NCBI GenBank assembly: GCA_963422465.1
Contig: OY730172.1
Coordinates: 124,001-188,000 of the forward strand
Direction: 5' to 3'
Source: Lichina pygmaea
Taxonomy: Eukaryota; Ascomycota; Lichinomycetes; Lichinales; Lichinaceae
DNA: 64,000 nucleotides
The notes beneath the pieces were generated by a model that saw only the letters and a list, made by a program, of their open reading frames with translations, made no database searches and had not been told where the DNA came from. Both the position numbers and the translations under genes were made by a program. Position 1 is the stretch's first letter. Each line of letters begins with the position of its first letter. This document shows, in pieces, positions 32,505 to 44,513 of the stretch.

Positions 32505-34866
32505 TAGGTTACAGGAAAGCCAACAACAACAACGATAGAGAACAAGGAACAGCGAGCAAGACCCCTTTCATAGACAATGATCTCAAGTCCCACGGTCAAA
32601 GACGGCGGCAAGTCTTATAAGTTTTGACTCAAGCCTCTGTTCCTCCGTAGCTGGGTGTCGAGAAGCAGAAGCTCTGACGTCCTCCCGGGTGACTTGGGCC
32701 CTTTTCGCAGCGGACGTTGTACGGAGTACGGAGCTACTCGTACAGTACACTTCCACAGCCTCCCCCCCCCCCCCCCCCCCCCGGGGTCCTCTAAAACTGA
32801 TTGATGATTCACGGCCCGGAGATCAACCATCAACCTACTCGTGCAGGACGGAGTGCATGTTGCTCACGCCGCATGAGCCGTTGAACGGTGGTGCTTGGCA
32901 GCGTCTTCTAACATGTTTGGACACCGGCCACCTTTTGGCCGGCCAGCCAGTCGTCCATTCATCCAGTCGTCTGTCCAGCCCATCCGTCCGTCCAGCCATC
33001 TAACCAACAGTGCTACAGCCTGCAGCACAGCTACAGTAGCGCCTTACATACGTACGACAGCGAGAGGTTCGGGAGTGCCCTTGCCACTCCTCCTCCGCTT
33101 CCTGCCCTCCCCTCCCCTTCAGCCCGAAAACAATGCATTCGGGCTCGGAGCAGACGTGTTCCGTCGATATTGGACCTAGGCTTCGTAGCTTCCCCTCTTC
33201 TCCCCTCCTCCCGCGGGGCTGAAGGGAGGTCAGGCGAGACAGCTGGTAGGCCGCAACATACGAGGATAGCGCCAATAAAAGGGTAGACGCGGGCTGGGCT
33301 GGGCTGAGCTTGGGCAGTCGGGCTTCGGGCGTCTACGTGTGTGAGACCGGGTCTAGGGTACGATTAGGTCTAGCGGACCTCCGTACCCCAGTTCCAAACG
33401 CACGCACGGAAGCACGGAAGTACGTGATGTCCCCTCGTACGTTTCGTACGTAACGCACTCCGTACGGGGCCGTGCCATGGGTGCGTCGTGATTGTTGCGC
33501 ATGCCACTACTCCACAGAAGAAGGAAAAAAAAAAAGACTACTTTTCGACGCCCAGCCCGGCATCGGCGCCAACAGCGTCACTCCACCGGATGAGTGACTG
33601 GCGGGACTGGCGGGACTGGGTGCAGTACGTAGCGTACCCACGGTACCGTAAGGAACCGAGCAGGACACGGAGCGCCGACGAACGAAACGAAACAAGGGTA
33701 GGACACGAGAGCGACTGAGAGCGGAAGGAGGACCAAGGAGGAAAATCAAGCTGTAGGAAGGCCGAAGCGGGGAGGAGAAACCCCCCCCCCCCCGTAGGAG
33801 GAGCAGGAAGAAGGTAAATTCGGCCTCTGACCTAAATCATCTCGAGCGAGCGGGGGAAAATTAAAGATGTCGAAACCACCGAGCACCCCAACCCTGCCGT
33901 GCCCTGCAGCGGCAGTAAGTACTGTACCTCCGCTACGTAGCTGGCTTGGCCTCTTGGGGGGACAAGGCTGGAAGATCACGCATCCCAAACTCAAGGGGCA
34001 GGCTTCGTTGCAGGAGGTTGGGAATAGAAGTTGGAGAGGTAGAATACGTGATGGGGGACGTTACATGTGACGGCTGGCCGAGGGCAGACCAGGAAGGAAG
34101 AGAGAGACGAGAAAGCGTGTTCTAGCTCGGTACGTACTCACGGTACTGTACGGAGTAGAGGGAGGATCAAACAGGTGGGGCGGGGCGGAGCGGAGCGGGG
34201 AGACGGAAAGAATGGAGAGAATGAAGACGGAGATGGAGACGGAGAGATACAGAGATAGAGATAGATGGGGAGAGAGCGAGACGAGGAGAAATTCGCAATG
34301 CTTTTCAAGTAGATCGACAGATAAAAAAAATAGAAAAAAGACGACCGGCGCTCGAACGTGAAGCTGGGACCTGGGGCAGCAGTAGAGAATGGGCAAGATT
34401 CTGGCGACCAAAGGGCCGGAGTAACACACAAAAAAAAAAGAAAAAAGAAAAAAGAGAGAGGGGGAAAGATATTGCTGCAACGATGCCGAGGGAGAAAGAG
34501 AGACATGCAAACAGAAGAAGAAAGACGTCAGACGGTATATACATCAATCCTGCAAAGCGCGAGAAGAATCCAAAAAAACAAATCCCAACCGATGCCTCGT
34601 AATGACGGTCCCAAGAAACGAAAACCCTCGGCGTAGAATGACGGATGCTTTCGAGATATCGTGACGATCGGTCCGTGCGTGCCGTGAAATCCTGATGCGA
34701 GATGGGCTTGCACCGACACGTACAGTAGACCCCGTGAGCGTCCTGGCTCAGACGTCCGTCGTCGGACCGGAAGAGCGGACAGGAGGGTAAGACAGGGTCG
34801 AGAGAGAGAGAGACAGAGAAAGAGAGCGCAAGAGAGAGTGACGGCGCGAGGGCGAAATGTTCCAAT
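32505..34866. other. Intergenic with C21 run and purine-rich stretches
   Basis: C-run at 32762-32782, C-run at 33781-33793, and GA-rich low-complexity DNA at about 34080-34520 and 34798-34835. No gene recognised. The right part is the 3' flank of the SANT/Myb gene. Confidence 0.6.
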
Positions 34867-36007
34867 CTAGAGAGCCAAGATGCGGTCGTCCCGAGGCGTG
34901 CCGGTGCGCGAGGGTCGGACCTCGGGCGAGCCGACGTCCGACTCCTCGGCGACGCGAGCCGGGGAGGCCATCGCCTCGCGCGAGACGTCGAGGCCCGGGT
35001 TCAGCTCCTCCCACTTGCGCGCGCAGTACTTGGCCGGCCACCTCTCGACGCACATCGTCTCCATCATACGGCTGGAGATGATGTCCCACTTGTTCTTGGC
35101 CCAGTAGTCGTGGGCTTGCCGGAGAGCGTTCAGCTGAAGCGGTCCCGGAGAGACGGGAACGTCAGCACACGCGCATCGACGGATCAGAGCTCGGTGGGAC
35201 GGAAGCCCCGGGACAGGAGAAGAAGAGGGAGAGAGCGGGCGCTCACGTCGGTCTCGGTCCAGGGCCGCAGCTTCTCGCGCAGACGCTTGTAGCGCATCTG
35301 CAGGGCCGGCACCTGGTGGGCCTTGCCGAGGTCGGACTGGAACCGCAACGCAATGTCCTTCCACGGCAGGCTCTCGTCGTCCTTGAGCCGGAGCAGCAAG
35401 CGCTCCTCCTCGTTGAGGTCCGCCGTCGGTATCGACTTGGCCCGCCGCTTCGTCGGCGGCGTGTTCTCGGCGCTGGACTCCTCCTCGCGAGACCGCTTTA
35501 CCGAGGTGGCGTGCTGTAAGACGGTCCGACCGGTCGGGTTGGTCGAAGGTGGTCTCGAGCCGAAGGGGGAGTCGGTCAGGGCAAATTCGCCGCCGCCGCA
35601 TCCTCCACCACTACCGCAACCACCGCCGCCGCCGATGGACGCCAACGTCGCCGCTGTCGGTGCGTTGCTGGATGCGGCCGGCGAGTTTGTGTGCGCTACA
35701 AAGTTCGGAAAGATACCCAGCCCCGTGTTGTGTGGGTAGTAGAGATCACGGTCCGCTCGGTGCATGTGGCTCGCGTCCAAGGTTGGCGGATAGATGTTGC
35801 CAAAAAGATCGGTCGACCACGGCATCTCCTGGTGAACGGCGCTCAGGTCCGGGAAGAGCTCCTCGGGGTAGATGGTCGAAAGCGAGCCCGTCTGCAACGT
35901 AGCGAGTCAGCCCATGGCTCCGTTGCCTCGGGAGCGCGGTCGAAGATGCGAGGGAGTAGGCCTACCGTGCACGGTGGTTGCCGATGCGGGTTGGGACGAC
36001 GGCTCAT
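34867..36007 (-). CDS. SANT/Myb-domain DNA-binding protein 1
   Basis: Three exons on the minus strand, 36007-35966, 35891-35247 and 35133-34867, encode 317 residues. Introns of 74 and 113 bp have GTAGGC and GTGAGC donors; the second falls inside the DNA-binding region, joining RPWTETD to LNALRQAHDYW. Residues 20-130 are low in order, with a Gly-rich run. A basic motif PTKRRAKS lies near 160. Two SANT/Myb-like helical units follow: about 173-225 (LNEEERLLLRLKDDESLPWKDI) and 227-275 (NKWDIISSRMM ... CARKWEEL). Tryptophan spacing fits SANT/Myb folds. The protein is presumably a nuclear transcription regulator; its targets are unknown. Confidence 0.85.
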
Positions 36008-36206
36008 GCTGCCGATTTCGATCGAGCAGAGCGTGTCCAACATCGGTGATGCTTGCACGCGGTCGAGCGAAGGATGCCAGAGGCAAGGACAGGACAAGAC
36101 AGGTGGGGCCAGGTGGGAGAAAGGATGCTCGGGCGAGCAAGGCAAAGGCCTGGGGTCGATGACGAGGCGGGATCGGGGTGACCCACTCGGACGGTGTCGA
36201 TAGCGA

Positions 36207-36207
<1 letters not shown>

Positions 36208-36270
<63 letters not shown>
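36208..36270 (+). repeat. (GAC)n microsatellite
   Basis: About 21 GAC units upstream of the SANT/Myb 1 gene. Confidence 0.95.
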
Positions 36271-36735
36271 AACGACAGAAGAGACCACGACGGAGACCGA
36301 GGGCGAGAGGGAGAGGAGATGCTCGTGCGACCTTGAGCCGGATCGGCGAGGGTGGAACGCGCAAAGATATATGCTGGCACAGTCGTCGTGTCCGTCCGGG
36401 CCGGGCTCGCCAGTTTCGCCGGCACCGGCGGTAAGTATGACATGGAAGCATCGGCTGCGGCGAGTAGCCCTTCGACGCCGACCCCCGGCACGGACCGTTA
36501 TATCGGCCTCCGAGGCGGAGAGGCCAGAGGAGCGTGTGAGCCTCTCCATGTCGAGGGACGTATCAGACCAGGCCATGGCACAGCAAACCCACTCACGTTT
36601 CATCTCGTCTGTTTTCGGCGGGACCGGTCGAGGTTAGCTCCTTCTGTAGTGGGCGATGCATCTAAGCGCCCGTCGCCGAGGGGCTGACCGGCACGCAGCC
36701 TCGCCGACGAATGCGGGTACCCTTGACGGCAAAGA

Positions 36736-36788
36736 GGGGGGGGGGGGGGGGGGGTCTCTCCAAAGGTACGGAGGTGTGCTGGGCCATG

Positions 36789-36822
<34 letters not shown>
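36736..36822 (+). repeat. G19 run and T29 run
   Basis: G-run 36736-36754 and T-run 36794-36822 with 39 bp between them. Confidence 0.95.
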
Positions 36823-36824
<2 letters not shown>

Positions 36825-38052
36825 CCTTCTCCTCCCTCTCGAAGGCGATCCTTCAACCGAGCTGGTCGTTTTGGTTATCGTCGACGCTTTTTTTCAGAGC
36901 CAACACGCAGGCTCAGCCCGCGACTTGGTGTCAGCGGAGGGAGGGGCGGGGGAATTAGATGATATGGCGCAACCGGCGCGAAGAACGGCTGGCACTTCCT
37001 GATCGAGGATCGCGTAAGTGAGTAGCTCAACTACCCACGTACTGTACGTGGGTCGAAATGATGCTAGGATTTGGGGGAAGGCAGGCGTACGGAATCTAGA
37101 GCCGGACGCCTTGACGGCTGCAGGCTGCTGTACATGGGTATGTCGGTAGGTGCGTGAAGGCCTGTATGTGTGCGTCTACAGGACAGCAGGTGCGTTGCGG
37201 TGCGGCGGCGGCGGCGGCGACAGGGGCGACGAGTCTCCCAATCCGTGTTCGGCCGAGGCCGAGGCGGATCGCCCGACGGTGGGGATGCGGCACTTCGTGC
37301 GTGAACGTCGTCTCCGACCGCGTCTCCGACCGCGTCTCCGCTTGGTCAATGGAGCAGCGTCGGTGGTCCAGACGGTCGAGATTGCGGGCCGCGATGTGCG
37401 ACACTAGCCGGCGATGGACAACACAAAAAGTGCCGTTGGTAAGGCGGGATGGCGCCTGCGGTATCGCAGCTCCGAACCGTGACGAGCCCTATGAGGGCGT
37501 CGTATCGCGGCCGGTGGCGAAAAACGAACTCGTACGTAACGTACCGGACGCCGAAACGTTTGCGACATGGCCGCAGGTTTCGCCCGAGTACTCGTAGACT
37601 TCGCATCGCGCGATAAGTCTGTAGGACAAGCAACGGGTCATCTCTCTCTCTTCTCCCCGCGGCTTCTGTTCGTCTGCGCGCAGAGGTCCTCGGTACGTGA
37701 CGCACGGTACGTTCGTACGTACATGCGCCTCGTTCGAGGCAACGTCGACCGCACCCGTTGCCGAGTAGCGCAATGCGTCACCGGTCTGTTGTTCGCAACG
37801 TTCCCTCTGTTCGTGGACCCTTTCCCGTTTGTTCGTTCGTTCGAGGCGCAGACATCTCTTTGCGCTGAGGGCGCCTGCCTACGCAGTATGAAGCCGTTTA
37901 TTCTTGGACTCTGCAAGCCGACTTCGGTCCATCGTTTCCTGACCCGGAGAGGGTCGCCGAGGCATAGGTCGCCCCAAGGCGGGCCAACCCTCTCTCCGGC
38001 TTCGGCGGTCTCTCCGTGGGCCTTCGACGGGGTCGACAAGGTCGAGAAGGTC

Positions 38053-38088
38053 GAGGAGGAGGAGGAGGAGGAGGAGGAGGAGGAGGAG
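38053..38088 (+). repeat. (GAG)n microsatellite
   Basis: Twelve GAG units. Confidence 0.95.
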
Positions 38089-39144
38089 AAGCTTTGCTTT
38101 TTCGTCGCTCCTCGCCTCGGGCTGTCAAGTTGCCGGCGGTGGTGCTGGTGAGCGCCGACAGCTGTAGCATCCGCGACGACCGCCCTCGAACTGGGACCTG
38201 GCCGTAGCAAGGACTTCGAACCTTAGGTCCACCGCCACTCCGTGTGCCCCTCTTGGCGCCCTTTGCGTTCGAGCTTGCAGGCATGGTGTAGCGTGATGGG
38301 TTCTGTGTGAGCGGCCCATCCGGCGAATCGGGACTCACACGATCCCGTGCTCTCGCTCAGCAGAGCGGGGGGCCTGCAGCAGGCCATCCCCGGCGAACCA
38401 TTGCCCCGTAGCCGCCACAAATCGTTTAGAGCGCTGCCGGCGCTGTTGGCGGCCGTCTTCGAGGCCGGGCAGAGCGGGGGGCGCACTTGGTACGGCGGAC
38501 CGGGTCCCGCGTCTCTCTGATGCCGGCTCGCGCATGTCCGGCACCGTCGGGGCTCCACTCTCGTCGGGCCAGGCGACGTCACGCACGAACCTCGTCCGAG
38601 GCGAAGATGCCCCGATGCCATTTGCTCGACCCACGCTACAGCCGTCCGACGGCCGTCGGCCAAGACGGCCTGACCGCTGGATCCAGGATCGGCCTTGGCT
38701 CGGCTGTTGAGCGCCGAGAATGCGTATGGGACGTCCTGGCCCACGGTTGCCGTCGGTGACAGCGCCGTCGTTGCTTCTTCTCGACCGTGGCCGGCTGCTC
38801 TTTCGTGTCGCACTCGAGCCTTGCAGTGCGCTGAGAGTCGGAGGCGATGCGGAATCCTTCGCGCGTTTCCATCCTAGGCTGGCTGCTAAGAAAATCTCCC
38901 GTTCCGGTTCTCCGCCTTTGGAAAGCTGACTCAGCCGGAGACGTACGGAAGTACTGACCGGTGCGACTGCCGGACTTTTGTCATGTTCTGATCCTTGGTG
39001 TTTCAAGCTCACATGATATCGCCCTCGACGGTTGGAGGATTGATATGGCCGCGGGTGAGACTGGCACGTCTGATGATCCCCTCTGCTTCCCCCGCCTTGG
39101 GAATCCTCCAGAGACTGGAACGGAAAGAAGCGTGACTCAGCCTG

Positions 39145-39152
39145 GATGACGA

Positions 39153-39185
<33 letters not shown>

Positions 39186-39191
39186 TGATGA
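39145..39191 (+). repeat. (GAC)n/(GAT)n microsatellite
   Basis: Run of GAC units edged by GAT units. Confidence 0.93.
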
Positions 39192-41891
39192 TCCTGACGC
39201 AAAGACCTGTGGCGCAGAAGGACGCATGAACATGTGTCGTCGTGGCACGGACATCGTCTCCTGCTGCTCGCCCGCAACAGCTCCGGCTTGCACGATCGTT
39301 CTAGGGTGCGGCCGTTTCGCTACAGGCATCTCCCCACCGTCATCGGGTTGCTGCTGCTGCTTTGCTGCCGCCTTGCTGCCGGTTCTAGGCGAGCGTACTC
39401 GAAAATACGTAAGTTGCAGCCCTCGGCTCGAAGGTGCCCAGGTAAGCCTCATCGACCCAAATGATGAATGCACGCACTTAGGGTCAATACGTACTGTACG
39501 CGCGTACGTACTCGTACTTTTTTGTTGTGCCACGTCTATGGCGTGCGCGAGCAGCGCTGGCGGGTCCCTTGGCTCGTGGCCTCAGGTAGCCATCCGCCAA
39601 CGACCGTCTGACGCAATCGTACGTATCGATTGGATCATCACCAAGTCCTCCTTCTCGCTGTCGCTCCTCTGCCACCAACAACCCATGTGTGTCCGGCAAT
39701 CTCCAAGATGATAATTTGCGGAAGTCTGGCAGGCCCCACAGTGCTGTAGTCTTCTTCACCGAATGCCGAGTCCGTAAGAGTCCTGTGGTGACCGATGGCT
39801 TAGCACTCGGATCGGCTGAAGCCCGTCGACGCCGTTCCTCACCCTTGAGACTCAACAGGAGAGGCGGTGGTGACCATGCTGCAGTGGCATGCGTCACGGG
39901 AGACCGTCCACCATTCTCTCCGACCGGGCCGATCCAGACACGGCCGATGAACTTCTTGAAGAATCTTCCCCTCAGAACGGCTGACGTATTGCGATGGCCC
40001 TGCGCAATGCAAGGTCAATCTCGGCGGACACCGTCGACAGGAGCGCGAACGCCATCTCGTTGGACGTCTCCGCATGATCCAAGAGGGGAATGTACGACGA
40101 GACGCCTTCTCTGGATCTTCGGCTTACCTACTTCGATCTAAAGTAAGGCCGCACATGCTACGGATGATCGTTCCACCACCAGCAGGATCACATTTTCGTC
40201 ATCACCACCTTAGCAAGTGTGTGAGACGGACACAACCATCTAGGAGAAAGGTGAGCAGTCTCGTCGTCACGCGGATGGAAACAAAGTGTCACCGTACGGT
40301 AGCCATCGCGGGAGGGTCGAAGACTTTCCCCGTTCCGGTGAGATGAAAAGGCCACGGCCCGCGACCCACACGTGCCTCAGATGACGACGTCGGTGACGGT
40401 GGGTATATTATTTTCTTTTCACGTGGCTGGACACTAGCCATCCTCCCTTGGGTGATAGCATCGTGGCCGCGTTTCAACCGCGTACGGGCGAGCCATACGT
40501 AGGCGGCTCCGCGAACCGGAGAACTTTTCTGAGCCGTACTCCGTACAGGGCACAGCATTCACTGAACCAACGTGAAACTGCCAAAGGTAGGGGGAAAGGG
40601 TCGTCGACGACCTTCGGATATACGGTACCGTACGGTACCGTAACGAGGGGACGATCGTACCCCCTTCACCGGCAACCCAGTAGTTGGTCGGAGGGCCTTG
40701 ACGCTGGACGAGCTGAAAAGCACGCTCGGCATACTGCAGCACCGTCCTTGACTTCATCGAGAGCCTTGCTTCGCTGCCGGGCTCCCCTGCCCCAGCGCCG
40801 GTCCGGACAGCCGATGCTGCACGTTAGCAAATTCGCGCACTCGATCAAGACTGGACTGCGGCAAGCTCGCGTACACCAGGTGGCCGCCGGCTACGGCGAT
40901 GATCATGCGGGCCGGCGGGAATAAAATGTCCATTGGCCGATGTTGTACGGAGTACGTATGCACACCATCGGCTACCTTGGCCTGGACAGTCGGCCCTCTC
41001 ACACCGACAATGACAATGATGCAGCGGCAAAGGATCGAGTACGTATGTACGGTACGGTACGTATGTACGTACATGCGGTACTCCAAAGGCCACATCGTGG
41101 CGTCTTCACATGATATCACGTCAGCGATCTGCTTATCGGGATTAGAGTCGTATGTGCTAGAATTGGATGTTGTGGGTGTGGAGCCCGGGTGAGGAGCCCC
41201 AAGCCCTAAGCACCGTCACAAGTGCTCTTGCCCCATGTATTTGGGGCAGTCGCCGAAACCCTAGCTGGTTCTCTTCAAGAACATCACAACCTCCTCCTGC
41301 TGTGCCTCCGGAATCGATCAGTATAGACAGCCCTCGTCCGTCGACGGACGTTCCGTCGGAATCTGACAGGTACCGTACCGTACCGTATGCTATCCCTGCC
41401 CTCACCACACTCGCGTAGTGTGGCCCCCAAAATAATCATGGTCACGAGTCGATTGCGATGTCGTGGGCAGCGATGGTTGCTGGGAATCCTTAGTCAGGCA
41501 AGCGGCGAGCTTGGGTTTGGTGGTGGTATCAGCCGGTCCAGATTTCGATACCTTATCTGCTGAGATAACCTTGGCTTGGCTCGAAGACGTGGGTCTTGAT
41601 CGTGTCAATGATCATTCTCCAGACGCTAGCGGTCTTGATGAGACTGAACAGATCAATCACAAGAGCTCAAGTGGAAGTATGACTGGCTAGCTGGCAGCCA
41701 ATCTAGCCTTGAACAAAAATAAAGCTTGGATGGAAGCCATGGCTGGAACCCTGCCCGATAGAATCGACAGGGTCTCAATTATGATATCGCTTCTCAGGTC
41801 GATGTTTTACCGCGCACGAGCATCAAACGTACGGCTTCTCTTGGCAATAGAAGGCTGAGTGCCAGGCCTGGAGGTCTCCCTACGGTACCAG

Positions 41892-41956
41892 TTTTACAGA
41901 TATCCCAGCGTAATCTAGCTTGGCTAGTTTTAGAATAGAGTAGGAATTCAACCCGA
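41892..41956 (+). mobile_element. 65 bp 5'-truncated Tad-like LINE stub
   Basis: Flanked by an 11 bp direct repeat TACGGTACCAG (41881-41891 and 41957-41967), as expected of a LINE target duplication. The content is just the LINE 3' terminus, with TTTTAGAATAGAGTAGGAAT matching the ends at about 7350-7370 and 55030-55050. No coding sequence. Confidence 0.75.
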
Positions 41957-42614
41957 TACGGTACCAGGTTGAGTGACCCGAGAGGATAAATTCAGCCGGA
42001 GCGTGATTCCAGTTCAAGCCCCCTCTTCAACCTGCTGCAAACATCTTCAACATCAAGATGTGGTCAAAAGGAAAACGCGTGGGTCTGCCATCTGATGCTG
42101 AACCCCGGTGCCGAGAGTCAATCGAGCCGACGATACCAACTCCGTCCACTAAGAAGTAGTGTAATCTGTCTCGATAGCTTGGGCAGATTACGGTGCATCG
42201 CTAACCGAGACATGAGGCTCGAGATCGGAGCAAAGATTTTGTCCTGGGTTCCGTGGCGGTGACTCCTTCCGATGCTGTACTGATCCTGGCTTCCTGAAAC
42301 TCTGCGGAGGGGGGGGCTAGGGCTGGGCACAAGACCGCGGTCAATGCCGCAATCGTGATCATGGTCTCAAAGCAATTGGGAATGGCTGTCTGTCGTTGGA
42401 AACTTGGAAAAGGGATGACGCCATCCAACATTGTACTTCTTTATGAATAGGGAATAGCACCACCTCTTCATGGCATTGCAAGTCTGTTTCATTCTTGCCA
42501 CGCTGTGGGACGCTGCTGCAAGAGACTCGGGCTCCCGATGTCATCAATCCTTGAGGAATGAGCCCTCCGATAAGACAATTGCCGGCGTGATAGATGCCGT
42601 CGGTAACGTGACCC

Positions 42615-43902
42615 CTATTCTACTTCCTCGTCCTCGTTGTCGCTCTGATCGAGGTCTTGCAGAGGATAGGTCAAAACGGCGGCAACACCTCCCAGCCCTT
42701 CCAGTCTCTTGCCACTCTCTGTCTGGTCGCTGAAGATGGCCACCTCGCCGCCGTAATCCTTCACCGACTCGACCAGGTCGACGTATCTCCTCCTGACGTC
42801 GATGTCCTTGGCTCGGAACAACGAGAGGCTGACCAAGAGTTTCCCGCCTCCTTTGCCCACTGCCCCTCGCTCGACGGCTTTGGCCACCTCTCCCGGGCCG
42901 TACCAGGCCCAGCCTTCGTCTTTCCTCAACAGGTCCGTAAAGGCATCCATGAGCTTGGTCTCCCGGACGAACTTGGTCATGTGGAGACGATTTTGGATCT
43001 CGGGGGATTTCATCACCTCGTACAGAGCGTGCACGTGTCCCGATGCTGAGTGGGCGACCAAAAACCTCGACTTGTAATCTTTCATGTTGATCCGGTCCGC
43101 AGACCTGTCAGATTGCATGTGTGATAGGAATGCGTTGGCGGTGAATCCAGGAGAAGCGAGTAGTATCGGTTGTTCAGACTCGACAGTGATATGCTTCAGC
43201 AAAGCAGCTAAACTTTGGTCGAAGAACCTGCCAAGGCGCTGTTGAAACTGAGCAATGGCCTCGAAGCGATCAAAGGCCCTTGACACCATCGTACCTCATC
43301 ATGAGCAGCCGCACCCCCTTGCCTCTTCTTGGGGATAGGAGTGCTGACGCGCTGCTTCAGAACAGTCCGGTGTTCGGTGATCGCGCAGATGTTTGCCAGG
43401 CCCTCTTGCATGATCACCGCGACGACAACGGTGGACTTGTTTGCTCTCTTCTTCGGGTCTTTCAGTTCTCTGAGCACCTCCAGACTGATGTCGTCCCAGG
43501 CATCTGCCTTCTCCAGGGTCAGATCATCAGACACTTTCAGATGCAAAGTCTGATGCTGTCCGAGCTTGGCAAAGCTGTTCTCCCGGACTATCTGGCCTGA
43601 GAGATGCAGCTCGCTGGCCCCGGCGTCAAAGTCAACGCTCTTGACCGCAATAGTGAATTTGGCATAGACTCTGTTCGACACTTTACTCCCGGTAGATGAC
43701 TCGGTAGTAACGCGATGGCTACCGAACGCTGTTACTTGATCGGAAAGGGCAACAAGATTGTAAGCATGCCACTAAGCAGTCCTTAGTAGGCCAACGGCGG
43801 CTGGGAGCGGTTCTTCGATTCACCACGTACGATGTCCTCTGGATCCTCCAGGACGATCTTGACTCGCTCAGGACCACTGCGGTCCGATTTGCGTCTCGAC
43901 AT
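42615..43902 (-). CDS. Dom34/Pelota ribosome-rescue factor
   Basis: Three exons on the minus strand, 43902-43831, 43771-43295 and 43238-42615, encode 390 residues, the normal size. Introns are 59 and 56 bp; the first joins LEDPEDI to WHAYNLVALSD, restoring the Pelota signature PEDxWHAYNL, and the second joins AAAHDE to RLGRFFDQSL. The three eRF1-like domains are in order: an N-terminal Sm-like fold (residues 1-135, with VTTESSTGS), a central domain (about 136-265, VVVAVIMQEGLANICAIT), and a C-terminal domain (about 266-375) with an acidic end (DNEDEEVE). As in all Dom34 proteins there is no GGQ motif. Dom34 acts with Hbs1 on stalled ribosomes in no-go and non-stop mRNA decay. The start is a little short at the N-terminus; an upstream exon adding a few residues is possible. 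Confidence 0.94.
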
Positions 43903-44513
43903 ATGGACTGCAAGGAGTCCTAGGGGTGATACAGATACGACAAGCTGAGCAGGTCGCTTCTGGTCTTTTGGACGCCGTGCGCGAAGAATGTAGCAGAACA
44001 AGCTGGGCTGTGGCACGACTAATACTGTATACTACCACAGTCAGTCAAGCAGACTAACGTTGTTGCATGCGTTAGCTGAAGGTGAATCGTGATAAGAGCA
44101 AACCAGAGCTACCCCTCTAGAGTAGAGCTTGTTTCATACCGGTCCGCGTGCGGGTGTACCCCGGTCAGGAGAACTTATGAAACGAAATGCTGACCACGAC
44201 GGTACGGTATGATGTCATCCCTACCCGTAGGTGCGGATAGCCTACACCCAGGTGCTGGTAGCCTCGGTTGATGAGCTAATTATACCTTTGCCCGTGGGCT
44301 ACAGCGCCAACGGCGGGACGATAGCTCAAGAGCTACGTATACGTACTTATAGTACTTCCGTACATTGGATTTTTGTGACGTCAAGGAGGCCGCGGTTGAA
44401 CCCCCCATCCTCCCCCGGAAGCGGCCGGAAGAACTGGGATGCTACGACAGCGTATATACAAGGCGGCATTCCTGAAGTACAAGGGTGGAGGTTACAAAAA
44501 CCTCAGAACCTTC
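43903..44513. promoter_or_regulatory. Divergent intergenic region between DOM34 and the aldo-keto reductase
   Basis: About 610 bp between two starts facing apart. An exact GTACTTCCGTAC lies at 44351-44362, about 150 bp upstream of the reductase start. No TATA box recognised. Confidence 0.45.

Larger units (their letters stand above)
36008..42614. other. 6.6 kb gene-empty region with microsatellites
   Basis: No conserved frame recognised on either strand. It holds the separately listed simple repeats, a GTACGGAAGTAC palindrome at 38943-38954, many looser GTAC motifs (37700-37720, 39490-39510, 40620-40640, 41035-41070) and a LINE stub at 41892-41956. A 225-codon frame at 39012-38335 contains the GTAC palindrome and is not believed to be coding. 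Confidence 0.5.

Noticed and set aside
38335-39012. 225-codon minus-strand open frame
   Set aside because: It contains an intergenic-type GTACGGAAGTAC palindrome, has no conserved motif, and long frames are expected by chance in such GC-rich DNA.
41402-41690. Possible LINE coding remnant upstream of the 65 bp stub
   Set aside because: The stub has its own target duplication at 41881-41891, so upstream sequence is not part of that insertion, and no LINE motif could be identified in it.
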